Below, piece after piece: positions 11,373-23,300 of a stretch of DNA of 64,000 nt; position 1 is the stretch's first letter; each line of letters opens with the position of its first letter. Source of the stretch: Durusdinium trenchii. Lineage: Eukaryota; Sar; Dinophyceae; Suessiales; Symbiodiniaceae. The notes under the pieces were generated by a model, which did not search any database, had not been told where the DNA came from, and worked only from the letters and a program-made list of their open reading frames with translations. The translations under genes were made by a program, and so were the position numbers. The stretch is taken from contig CAXAMN010002936.1 of NCBI GenBank assembly GCA_963970005.1, forward strand, positions 257,049 to 321,048, in the 5' to 3' direction.

Positions 11373-14300
11373 GAGTTACAGTTTATTGGCGACACTTTCT
11401 TCATTATGAAATGTGGTAATTATATACATAAGCTTTTCTTATTGCCTTTAAAGATGGTGGGTGGACTCACTGAACATTGATATTGTCACAAAATTGCAAA
11501 GTGATTCTTGCTCCCAGGAGAATCTTCAGTCGCAGTTTTGCTTTGTCTTCAGTGGCATGGGCACGCAAGAGCCAAAGATGTTGCAGAAACTACCCGGTGG
11601 CTTGAGACCATTACTGGACTCGACGTCCGATCACCTGAAGAAGCTGGGATTCTCCTATGACCTTCTTGAACTTGAAGATGAGATCGACAAGCGAAAGAAA
11701 AGTGATCAAGATGACACAGATCTTTCGCAAGTGGCCATTTTTGCTCATCAGGTTTGCCTGGCGCATTGGCTGATAGAGATGGGAGTGAAACCTAGAATTT
11801 GCATCGGGCACAGCTTGGGTGAAGTCGCCGCATTTTATGTCGCAGAGCGCATCTCGCTGGAGACTGCAGTGGCCATCATCTACCACCGTGCTCGGCGATT
11901 GAGTTCTGTCAAGCCAGGTCGCATGATGGCGATGATGTTGGATGACGGTGACAATGCTCAGCAAATCATCCAGAGAGTTGCTCCAGACCTGGCTGTTGCT
12001 GCGTACAATTCGGCAAAAGATTGCGTCGTTGCAGGCACAGAGGAGTCTATACAGGCATTGAAGAGCTGGATGTCGAAGAAGGGAAAGCGGTTTGTGGAGC
12101 TTCATGGGGTGAAGAAGGCTTTTCATTCTCAGCACGTGCAAGAGGTGCATCGCCTGCGTTGTGGATCAAACATATATCAAAACCATTGAACACCCTATTA
12201 ATATATGTCCATTTGGGGAGGTGTAGAGGGTATTTTGCTTCGGAGAAGGCAGCTGTGCCAAGAAAGCCAATTTTTTGCGTGTTGAGTCTTTTACTGTCAG
12301 TGCATGCTTTTTAATTTTGAGGCTGCTGACCATTTGGTGCGCGATGTCTCTGGCTTGGATTTGAAACCGCCGTCAAGGTTTCCAAGGCGATTATTGGTTT
12401 CAACAGTGACTGGACGGTATGTTGAAACTGCCAACGTGCAGCCGGTTGCTTGCCTTGGAGAGGAAGCTTTCGTATGGATTGAACACCTCTACAACTTACT
12501 GCAGCAGAAAGTTACATAGTAGGACATCTATTTGGGGACCCCTTCTTCAGCTAGCGGCGGTTTGGACACTTGTGCAAAGCAGAAACTTATCCATGACTTG
12601 CCCAGGCTGAATGGGCAACATATTGGGGCCGCAATCTGGAACAGCAAGTGGTTTTCTCCCAAGGCATCAAGACCATTTTGCAAGACAGCCCAGGCGCAAC
12701 GTTTATCGAACCTATGATGAATCCAGCTTTGTGTCGCATCAGTTTGGATAGATGAACAAAATGTCAACCCAAATGCTTCGGGTGAACAGTTTCTTCACTC
12801 AGTGCTTTGCAGTCGGAAAGGACCAAAGGTTATGTGTCTTGGGGTTGGGCTCTTCTGCCAAGGAGCTGGCCGGACGTTCTCACTTGTCCCGGTACATTGA
12901 GATGTCGACCCCCAAGCCACGCTGCCTTAAAATATCGTGGCTGCCAGGGGGCTTTGCACTCCGCCGACCCTGGGATCGAGAAATTATGCGTTTGAGAGGA
13001 TCCATCATGGAGGAACAGGCTGGGCTAGGCTGTTTGCAGGCATGATTTGGGTTCTGCATGGTGCTCATAATGAGGTGCCTTATGATGCATGTCATACTTT
13101 GCACTTACAGTAACAATAATGTATCTGCAGCTGAGGCCACAACTGCAATGCAAGCAACAACTGCAACAGCAACTAGAAACACAACTGGAACTATAGCTGC
13201 AACTACAAGCGTCGCAGCAGCTACAGCTGGAAGGTCAGACAGCCATGAGTGCACTGTCACGCTGTCCTTTAGAATCAATATGAATTTACTTTCATGAAAC
13301 TTTCTGCCTGTGTGCAAGTTCATAAATTGCAGAGGGGGCAGCAGGATGTTTCTGAGCAGATCTTTAATGATGCCAACATCCCCCAACCTGACCTACTCAA
13401 AAACTCACAGATTCCTACATATGTATATTATACAAAGTTATACCAGAATTATGTTTTAGGTGTTTCTTGGTGGACTACCCTCTTCTTGCCTACACAACCT
13501 TGGCAACATTTTGACAAAGCCATACCAGGATACCGTTGTCGGAAGCAGCATACGATCTACAGATTCGCTCAGCCATAAGAGATACTTCGGACCTCTTCCC
13601 CCCACGACCAAATTTTGGGTTGCTGGGGACCTTCCATACCATTCTTGTAGGCTAAACGGAAAGCTGGTCAGGGGTCACTAGCTTAGACTGTAGTGATGTC
13701 AACTCTTTGCAACTAATTATATGCGTCGTGAATTGCCAAGGTCCGTAATTTTTGTTGCAGCATGTGGAACGGGTCCATAAAATTGGTTGCGGCTTCCATC
13801 AGCAACAGGAGTGTGGAAAAGGTGTTGTTCATTTTTCCATCTTCTTCACGGTTCTGGAGAAATGACCATGCAGGTCTTGTGGCCTGTGCAGAACGAGCAC
13901 CCGTTGTTGGGAGCAGCGCTGGATCTGGCAATCGACTGTGGCAGACAGCAGGTGTTCGAAAATGCACACTTTTCCATAGAACGGGCTCCTTGGATGGCAG
14001 ACCATGTCATTCAGGGGCAAGTCATTTGCCCCGGCATGGCCTTCGTGGAGATATTTGTGGAATGCGCGAGACAAACCGTGGAGGCCCTTTGTGCCTGACG
14101 TGAAAAACAAGCTCTCAGTGCTGCTTCAGTATCAGTAGCAGGCTACTAGGAGCAAGGACGCTACTAGGGGCTCCTGGCCGTACTGAACTAGAAGCAAGAA
14201 GCTACTAGTTGTGTCAGGTGGAGCTTCCGGACATTGAAATCTGTGATATTCACTTCGAGACGACGCTGGCAATGAAGATGGCAAAGCAGCTTGGCTGTTT

Positions 14301-17300
14301 GAGCACAGTTGCGAGATTCAGATCCAGAAGTTTTTTTCGGAGTATCCGCAGCTTGTTCAAATTCGTTTGGAGGAGGCGTGTTTCAGAAATAATTCATAAT
14401 TAATTGACTCGTGTTTTTGCGCACGTCCTTTTGCATCCTTCTAGATGGGCATGAGGGGCTTGAAAGAGGGACCACCTTGCAGAGTAGCATGCCAGCGCGT
14501 CTTTCTATATTGTTTTATGCTTGGTATTTGACTCTGCTTTTGAACCTTGAGAGGAACAGGTTCCTGTAATTAAGATGTCGCGACATTCTGAAGCAACCAA
14601 CACACGACCCAAAAAAAGCAGGGAACAAATTCCTAACGCGAGAAAACCTCATGCCCTTGTAGCTCTTGCACACTCCTTAGACGCAAAGTTATGCAATCCG
14701 CTGGGAGGGTGAAGCACATCAAACACGGGAACTTCAAGTATCCACTAGTTCCCGAATCAGGCTGTTTCAATATCATGGTTTCCGAATCCGTTCGATTGGA
14801 CTCAAAAGGAGGCCACGAGCCGGATCAACTTCAAGGGAAAACATTCAAATCATGGTTGTCCTTCACACCACACTTGTAGTGAGTGTGATTTGCATAGATT
14901 GTTTGGCAAAGGGCTTTTCTGATCTAAAGCTGGAACAGCGAAATCAGCGACCTTGAATGATAGAAACCACGAAAGCTGGAGACAGCCCCTTGACGTGCAA
15001 CTTGCAAAAATTGGAAGAAGAAGTTCCAGATGAGAATGTTCGATGATTTTTCACAAAGCAGACTCTCAGATTCCAAGAATACCTGCAGACAACATACGTA
15101 GCGTAGCTATACTAGAAATTAGACAGGGCAACTTGCAAACCAAGATTCTCCACTTGCTGTCGATTCAGGTCATTTGAAGAGCTTTTTCTGCAGATCCTTT
15201 GTATACTAAGTATCGTCCATGCAACGCAATACGGATGAACAAAGCTGATAGGTATCGATAAGGTTAAACTGTAGTGTCAGTGTCTCAATCAAGCCAACTC
15301 GCAATGGCAACCCAGAACATCTCTCACGTTTGAAAATATGTCCTAAATTCCAGAGACTGTGAGGAATCTCATTGTACTTCCCATGGATAACGCCGCTTGC
15401 TCAGGTTCAACAGCAGGTTCGGCTTCTTGGTTCTTGGCTCGCCTCCTTTCCTGCTGCCCGCTTGCTGTTGTTCTGGTTGCTTCCCTCTAGTAAAGATTTA
15501 TCTCATTTTGCTTGCAGTAATGGCATGACTGTTGTGTGACTTCAAGCAAAATCGTATTCATTCTGCTTCAAGAATTTCAAGTCTTCCGAGAACCTAACCA
15601 AATACTCCTCAGTTGAACGGGCCCAAATATTTCATGCGTTCAGTTCGGACCTACGTCCATGTCCCAGCGGACCATACTGATCTGGCGCGACCTCAAGAGC
15701 CAATAATCGTTGTGTCGACGCGAGCTACCAAAATGTCGGTCAGTCAGCAAGGGTACCAGTGACGCCCTTGATAAAAAAAAGGCAAGCTTTTGATAGCCTC
15801 TTGTGTCCCTGGATCCTGTCTTGGGCATCTCGTGCATTTGATGGTCATGAGTCATGACCGAGATGCAGTGGCATGGTCTTATCCTGTTTGGATCAGCGAC
15901 TGTGCTGTCGTGACCATGGCAGAACGAAGCCATTGTCTGAGCTTCGCGGGAATTACCATGAGGCAAAAGAAGTCAAGCAGCATTGTCCGTGGTGAAAAAC
16001 ATTTGACTCGCTTTGGAGAAAAATCTCTTGGGTCCTTTTGAAGAGTAAGAACGCTTCCTTTGTGAGTTATAGTATTTTCCACAAATTGTTTCGTGTCACG
16101 GGATCATACGGGGTCCAAGAATCCAAACGTTGCGGAAGTAGATGGGACTCGCTCCTCCATTTCATCATGTGGGACTGGGCCACATGAACCTGTGGCCAAA
16201 GGCGCACGTTTTGCAAAGCAAGGACTCCATGTACTTTTGAAGTACTGCGCACCACTTCCAAATGTATCGGCTGCCGTCAAAGCTCCATCCTCAGAGCTCC
16301 GTTTGTATGCACCTCCTTCATCCGGTTTGTTCTTCTAGGTCAAATTACTTGCTCTGTTCTTCCTTATGTGTTCTTTGGCAGGACTTGACTTGCTGCGCGT
16401 TGAATTGTTGGGTGTTGGTGCAGTGAGCTTCGTGAGCTTTGATTCAAGCAAATGCGACTCGCTGGTTTTTCACCATGAAGCGTTGTCTTCTTCCGACAAA
16501 AGAATCGATTAGAAAATTATAGACAAGCAAAACTAAGAAAGACCTTGGTAACAAGTGATGAAGATGAATCATGATATGACAAACAGTGGAGGTCATTCAC
16601 CATGTTTGGGCAGTGTAATTTGTGCATGACCTTTTGTTAGACTGGTATGGAATGCTAGCTAGACTCAGATTTGCCCCTCTCGCTTGAGGTCGGTAAAAAC
16701 GCACACATGTTTTGATCTACTTGGGCGGAATATTACTTTCCACAGCATGGCTGAGCGGAACGGCAAGAAATGGCAACGACATTGCCGAGCTACTGTGGCT
16801 CACAACGATGCCCCTTGTGTTCACAAGTGTGACTTGCAGAAGAAGGCAAACGGCTGGCCATCAATTTCGTCTGAAGAACTCTACAAGAAGCTGTCCGATT
16901 TCTTTCAGCTCCACAGAACCTTTCAGGGCATTAGAAAATTGTTTCATCAGGCAGGGCAGACGGAAGTGATTTGTGAAATCTCCTTGGATGAAGGGGAGAG
17001 ACGCAGAGCTCAAAGCTTCAACATTCACCCAGCGCTCTTGGACAGCATCATTCAGAGTGGGTTGGGGCTCATTTGCGTTAGTGGCGGAGACTTCAGGGGT
17101 GTGCCCTTCCACTTGGGCAAGTTTCGTCTCATGAAGAGGAGGGAGAACTTCCCGTGTGACCTACGCACATGGTGTCAAGGAAGAAGTGTTGACAACGGCT
17201 TCTACCTCAATGTCCAGGCTTTTGACATGAATGGCGAAATTGTGTGCTCCGTCCAGGATTTGTTCTTCAAAAACATTTGGGCACTGGTGCCGAGCCCCAC

Positions 17301-20300
17301 AGTCAAGCTGGATCTAGAATGGAGGAAACTTTGGGGCGACGACCTTGAGGCGGTGAGCATGAATGTGGATAAGCAGCATTGGCTAGTGATTTGGCCTGGG
17401 CAAGAGGAATTTTCTGAGCTGACTCTTTTTTGAAGGTATCAAGCAAGTGGTGCGCGCCACACTTGTGCGTGAGTTTCCTTTGGAGAGTGCCGCATTGAAA
17501 GGGATCACCCACACTGCTGTCATTGCTGAAAGTCAGATGACACAGGCGGGTTGGGCTTTGATGGAAGATGAGCATGATAGGTGCCTCAATGGTTGCCGCA
17601 ATTTGTTTGGCCTTCGAGGGATCGAGAAGAATGGAAAAGCTAGCAACGTTATGTCTCCTTTGATTGCAATGACCCTTCAGTGTTTGCATTCGTTTGCGTA
17701 TAAGACTTGCCAAATGTGTTGGGATGGTGGACTTTGCAGCTGGCTGAGCCAGGATCCAATGTTGTACCTGGACAAAGCATTTCACTTTATTCGCTTCTAC
17801 CAGTCTTGCGATGGCTCGGCTCTCAGTTGGTTTTGACGGTTCTGAAAGAGCATTGCATTTCAGCAGAAGTCCCTCGCATGTTTTGCTTCAGGCTTGGGCA
17901 GGAGCTTGTCGATCACCTTAATTACTCAAGGAGGTGTTGCTTTGCCAGATGAAGAACAGGATGTAGATCCAATTCAGAACATGATAGGCCATTCATGTCT
18001 GACAATGGCCCACGAGACAAACCAGCTTGCAATTCGGTGGCTGGACATGCCTCATGTTTCATCCATGGGGTCTTCGAGAAAGGAATGCGTTGATGCAGTA
18101 GCAAGATGCTTGATCCAGTGGCCCCGCAGTTCCTCCGAGTTGGTGCTGCGTTTTGAAAAGGATGGTGCGCAGTTGTTTGGTGCCTCCTTGCGTGAAACAC
18201 CCTGGGAAGCGACCAGTCCTTTGATTTGCCTGGAGACAGCCCCACTGGAGCATACCCTTGATTTGAAGCCAGGGCTTTCCTTCAGCGTGCAACAACAATC
18301 CGGAGTGTACGTGTTGACATGGTCTGGAGGTGAAACGTTTCCTTTGCCCTTTGACATTGACCCTCACAGTGTGCTGAGACGCTTGAAGGATTGGCTTGTG
18401 CCCGCACTTCTGCGTCAATTTGACATGGAGGGGCAACTCGTCTTGCTTCAGGGCATTGTCGGCGATCTGGAGATCAACAGACTAGACAAGTTCTGTCAAA
18501 AGATGAAGTGCACGAGGATCCTGCTCATTCACAATGAGCTAGACAGCTCTCCCCAAAGTTGTGGGAAGGTGTTGATGGTCAGTCCCACGGATATTTTGGA
18601 ACATGTGGTAAAGTTTGATAACGACACCGGATTCATCAACCTTGCTGGCTCAGATGAAGTCTTTGCGCAAATTGGGTCCCTATGCTCTGGCCACGTGACA
18701 AACCTGAACAGCCTGAGCTTGCGGGCGATTTGCAAACTATTGCCTGAGAGCATCCGACTAATCCTCCAGGAAGACCTGATGATGCGAAGCTTTGATGCGC
18801 AGCAGACCACCCCGCTACCAGGGGCAAGTGTCCAGGTTCGTTCGGATGGAACTTATGTGGTCGCAGGTGGCACCAGGGGCCTGGGCTTGCAGCTGGCAAG
18901 GTGGCTCAAGGATCACGGTGGGAAAAACGTCGTAATCATGGGAAGACACAGGTTTGGCTCTGAGTTCCTGACATTTTGCGGTGCAGCTCAGAAGACCAGC
19001 AACATACTCGGGTTCTGTTTCTCAATCAGAAGGATTCAGCAAAGTATCGCTCAGGCCGGAGGACTTGCCTGACATGTTGCTTTTCGAGGCTGGGCACCAG
19101 GCTGACTCTAGCTGTTTGGAGACTTTGTTTGCTCTCCAAATGCAAGGAATCAAGTTTTGCACGCAACCTTTTCGAATTGGAAGTGTAGCAGATTAAGATG
19201 CAAAATGCAAAGATGCTTGATGGTTCAACCGGCTCAGCTCGTTCTTTTGATCAGCTCATCAACCACCCTGTTTGTAAAGGAGTGCGACATCACCGACGCT
19301 GACTTGGTGAGAGAGGTGTTGAGCAAGGCTGGACCGCCGCGCGTGTAAATTGAACATAATTATTATGTATTGGTTTGGAAAGGCAGCAACCTAGACAACT
19401 CGGACAAAGAACTGAAGACTTCACTTTTCCTCCAAAGGTTCCTTCGCCGGTTTGTGGCCTGATCTCTGTGGCTACGGAGTATCACGACAAGCCGTTGGTT
19501 GAAGTCAAATGTGCAGAGGACCTGTCACGGGCCATCAAAGCCAAGACGCTTTGTTCCCTTCACTTGCACCAAGCCAGCCAGAAGCTATGCCTGCACTTTG
19601 AGAGTAATTAATCACACCTTCGGAATGTCGTTTGTTTGTGAATTCCTGCAAGTATAAATCGCTACACAAGATGTTCTTTCAGACGCGTCCTTCTGCGAAG
19701 GCTGGTGAAGAGCACCACCAAGACGTTTGCAAGAGTTGTTTGCGAAGCCAGTTTATGACTTTATTTACTTGTCAAAAGGTAGCTGCTTTATTTATATATT
19801 ATGCACAGATGCATGCTCCACAACCCACTGTATACATGCATTGTGAGAAAGTGGACATTCCCGATGGTATCAAAGCAATTTGTTCTCCCAAAAGCAGTGA
19901 GTATCACATAATGACATCTCGGCTAGCATCATGCAAACTCACAGGACAGCACGACAGGTTACTACTGTAATCCATGTCACGAGCTGAATATGACATTTGA
20001 AGATCGTTCAGGCTCGACTGTCACATGCTATGCGCATGCGTCTTATTCACACCCCGGGAAATGGATCGTTCCGGAAAGCGTTTGTTGTAATTCGCTATAA
20101 TGGTGCGTGCAATGCCTGTCTCTTACTGGCGGATCGTTTTGGAACGCGGAGCGTGTTCCAGTTTCCAGGACTTCCACGGTTTCCAGGTTTCCAGCCAGCG
20201 TGTGGGTTCCCACGGTTTCCAGGCAGCGTCATGGTGTCCACGGTTTCCATGTTTGCACGGTTCCATGGTTTCCAGGCAGTGTGCGGGTATCCACAGTTTC

Positions 20301-23300
20301 CATGGTTTCCAGGTTTCCAGTCTGCGTGCCCGCCCGCACGGTTTCCATGGTTTCGACGGTGTCCATGGTTTCCACATTGTGGGATGATGTATGGCCCCAC
20401 CCCCACCCCCCACCCAGGCGAGTGTGTGAGCCTGCAATGCTATAGGCCCCACCTCCAACCCTGGAGGATGCAGGCTGTTGAGGGCCTGCTTGTCCTATTC
20501 CTCCCCACCGCCGTCCCGCCCATTAGATTGGGAATGGCACTGGCTTGTGTACGCGGTTGGAAGGCCGAGAAGCCTCTTGACGAGCGCCTGCACACACTCA
20601 AATGCCAAGCATGACAATATTCAGCAAAACAGCCTGACAAACTAGGAAAAAGGATGAAAAAGGTGTCATTCCAAGGTAGCGAGCCACCTGAGGGTAGAGG
20701 AAGGTGCCATTTCAACGGCGCTGAGAGTATAGTTCCCCACATTGTTGTGTGGGGTTCTTGTTTTTTTTGCTGCACCTCCTCGCTCGTCCTCCTCCTTCCT
20801 CCTCCTTCCTCCTTCCTCCTCTCTAACTACAACATCTCTCACACAACATCCCACACACAACATCTCTCACACAACATCTCTCACAACAACATCACTCAGA
20901 CAACATCCCACACACACACAACGTCTCGCACACAACATCACTCACACAACATCTCTCACAACAACATCTCGCACACAACATCACTCACACAACATCCCAC
21001 ACACAACGTCTCGCATACAACATCACTCACACAACATCNNNNNNNNNNNNNNNNNNNNNNNNNNNNNNNNNNNNNNNNNNNNNNNNNNNNNNNNNNNNNN
21101 NNNNNNNNNNNNNNNNNNNNNNNNNNNNNNNNNNNNNNGCACCGGCGCAGATTTCGTGGCAGGCGCAGCACTTTGCTGCTTGCCAGGGGGTCGGATGTAC
21201 GCCCTGGCTGGGCACCGGCGCAGATTTCGTGGCAGGCGCAGCACTTTGCTGCTTGCCAAGGGGTCGGATGTACGCCCTGGCGTCGTCTGGCGTCGGCTGG
21301 GCACCGGCGCAGATTTCGTGGCAGGGGCAGCGCTTTGCTGCTTGCCAAGGGGTCGCCCTGGCATCGTCTGGCGTCGTCTGGCGTCGGCTGGGCGCCGGTG
21401 CAGATTTCGTGGCAGGCGCAGCGCTTTGCTGCTTGCCAAAAGGGCGGATGTACGCCCTGGCGTCGTCTGGCGTTGGCTGGGCACCGGCGCAGATTTCGTG
21501 GCAGGCGCAGCACTTTGCTGCTTGCCAAGGGGTCGGATGTACGCCCTGGCGTCGTCTGGCGTCGGCTGGGCACCGGCGCAGATTTCGTGGCAGGCGCAGC
21601 ACTTTGTGAACCTCCATGTGCAGATTTCGTGGCAGGCACAGCATCTGTGGAGCTGGAAGCTGAGAACTGGCGAGTTTGTAGTACAACTTTAGTGCGCGGA
21701 GTATCTGCGGGGCTGTAAGATGAGAACTGGCGACTTTGTAGTACAACTTTGGACATTGCCCCGGCCCACTAACAGTGAGCACAAAGATGGGCACCACCAA
21801 GCGCACGGGAAAATTGGACCCCAAAAGCGGGTTTCTAAATTTGAAAAGTCATCTACCTAAACTCAATAGTCCCATTATACGTTGGCAGCACCTTTTTCTC
21901 CTTCATACCTTTGCCACTGGTCCACTGCTTTGGTGCTCTACATGGCACACTCTTGTGCCCAAGCCAACAAAGCCTTGCAAGGCTGCGCGCCCTGGTCTTC
22001 TCCAAGCCTTTCTTGAACCTGGGTTGGGGCTGGCTTGCTCTGGGGAGGTCCGCTAGCAAAGTAAAAGTCCGGCTAGGGCTGGGCCTGGGGCTGGCTGGGC
22101 TGGGCTGGCTTGCTCTGGGGAGGTCCACTAGCAAAGTAAATGTCCGGCTAGGGCTGGGCCTGGCGCTGGCGGCTGGGGCCAACTAAAGTAAATGTCCGGC
22201 TGGGGCTGCGGCTGCCCGAGCCCGGCTGGATCCTGGGCTGGCCGGTCAAATTTTGGCTCCGGAGTTGTGCTTTTCTGATGCTCCTCCAGGCTCCGGAGTT
22301 GTGCTTTTCCGGCGCCAAAAAGCACGAGAAAAAGCACGAGAAAAGGCACGAGAAAAGGCATCAAAAAAGCACAAGAAAAGGCACCAAAAAAGCACGAGAA
22401 AAGACACCAAAAAAGCACAAGAAAAGGCACCAAAAAAAGCACGAAAAAAGCACGAGAAAAAGCACGGGAAAAGCACCAAAAAAGCACGAGAAAAGGCACC
22501 AAAAAAGCACGAGAAAAGGCACGACAAAAGGCACCAAAAAAGCACGAGAAAAGGCACCAAAAAAGCATGAAAAAAGCACGAGAAAAAGCATGGGAAAAGC
22601 ACCAAAAAAGCACGAGAAAAAGCACGAGATTGCAGATCAGGATCGGGCTTCCCAAGCTTGTATTTGAACAAAAGCACGGGAAAAGCACGAGAAAAGGCAC
22701 CAAAAAAGCACGAGAAAAGGCACCAAAAAAGCACAAGAAAAAACACGAGAAAAGGCACCAAAAAAGCACGAGACAAGTCACCAAAAAAGCACGAAAAAAG
22801 CACGAGAAAAGGCACCAAAAAAGCACGAGAAAAGGCACCAAAAAAGCACGAAAAAAGCACGAGAAAAGGCACGAGAAAAAGCACGGGAAAAGCACCAAAA
22901 AAGCACGAGAAAAGGCACGAGAAAAAGCACGGGAAAAGCACCAAAAAAGCACGAGAAAAGGCACCAAAAAAGCACGAATAAAGCACGAGAAAAGGCACGA
23001 GAAAAGGCACCAAAAAGCACGAGAAAAGGCACCAAAAAAGCACGAGAAAAGGCACCAAAAAAGCACGAAAAATGCATGAGAAAAGCACGAGAAAGCGCAC
23101 GAGATTTTGAAAGCGGGATTGGTGCTCCGAAGATTGTCCCCGCGGAAACGGTGGATCAGAACACCGGTGGTCCTGGGACTCCGGGGGTGGCCCTGGGGGA
23201 GGGGGTTGGGGGGTCTGAGGGGGTTGGGGGGTCTCCTGCCTGGCAGGTTCTTCGACCTTGTGCGTGGCATGGGCAAAGAATTTCCATGAGCCATGTGAGT

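Noticed and set aside
13105..13386. Minus-strand Ala/Val-rich frame
   Set aside because: Arises from the CAACTG-type simple sequence within a PKS intron.
18240..18780. Enoylreductase domain between KR halves
   Set aside because: Not called as a domain: residue order is suggestive but no nucleotide-binding glycine loop is visible, so it is only described as ER-like.
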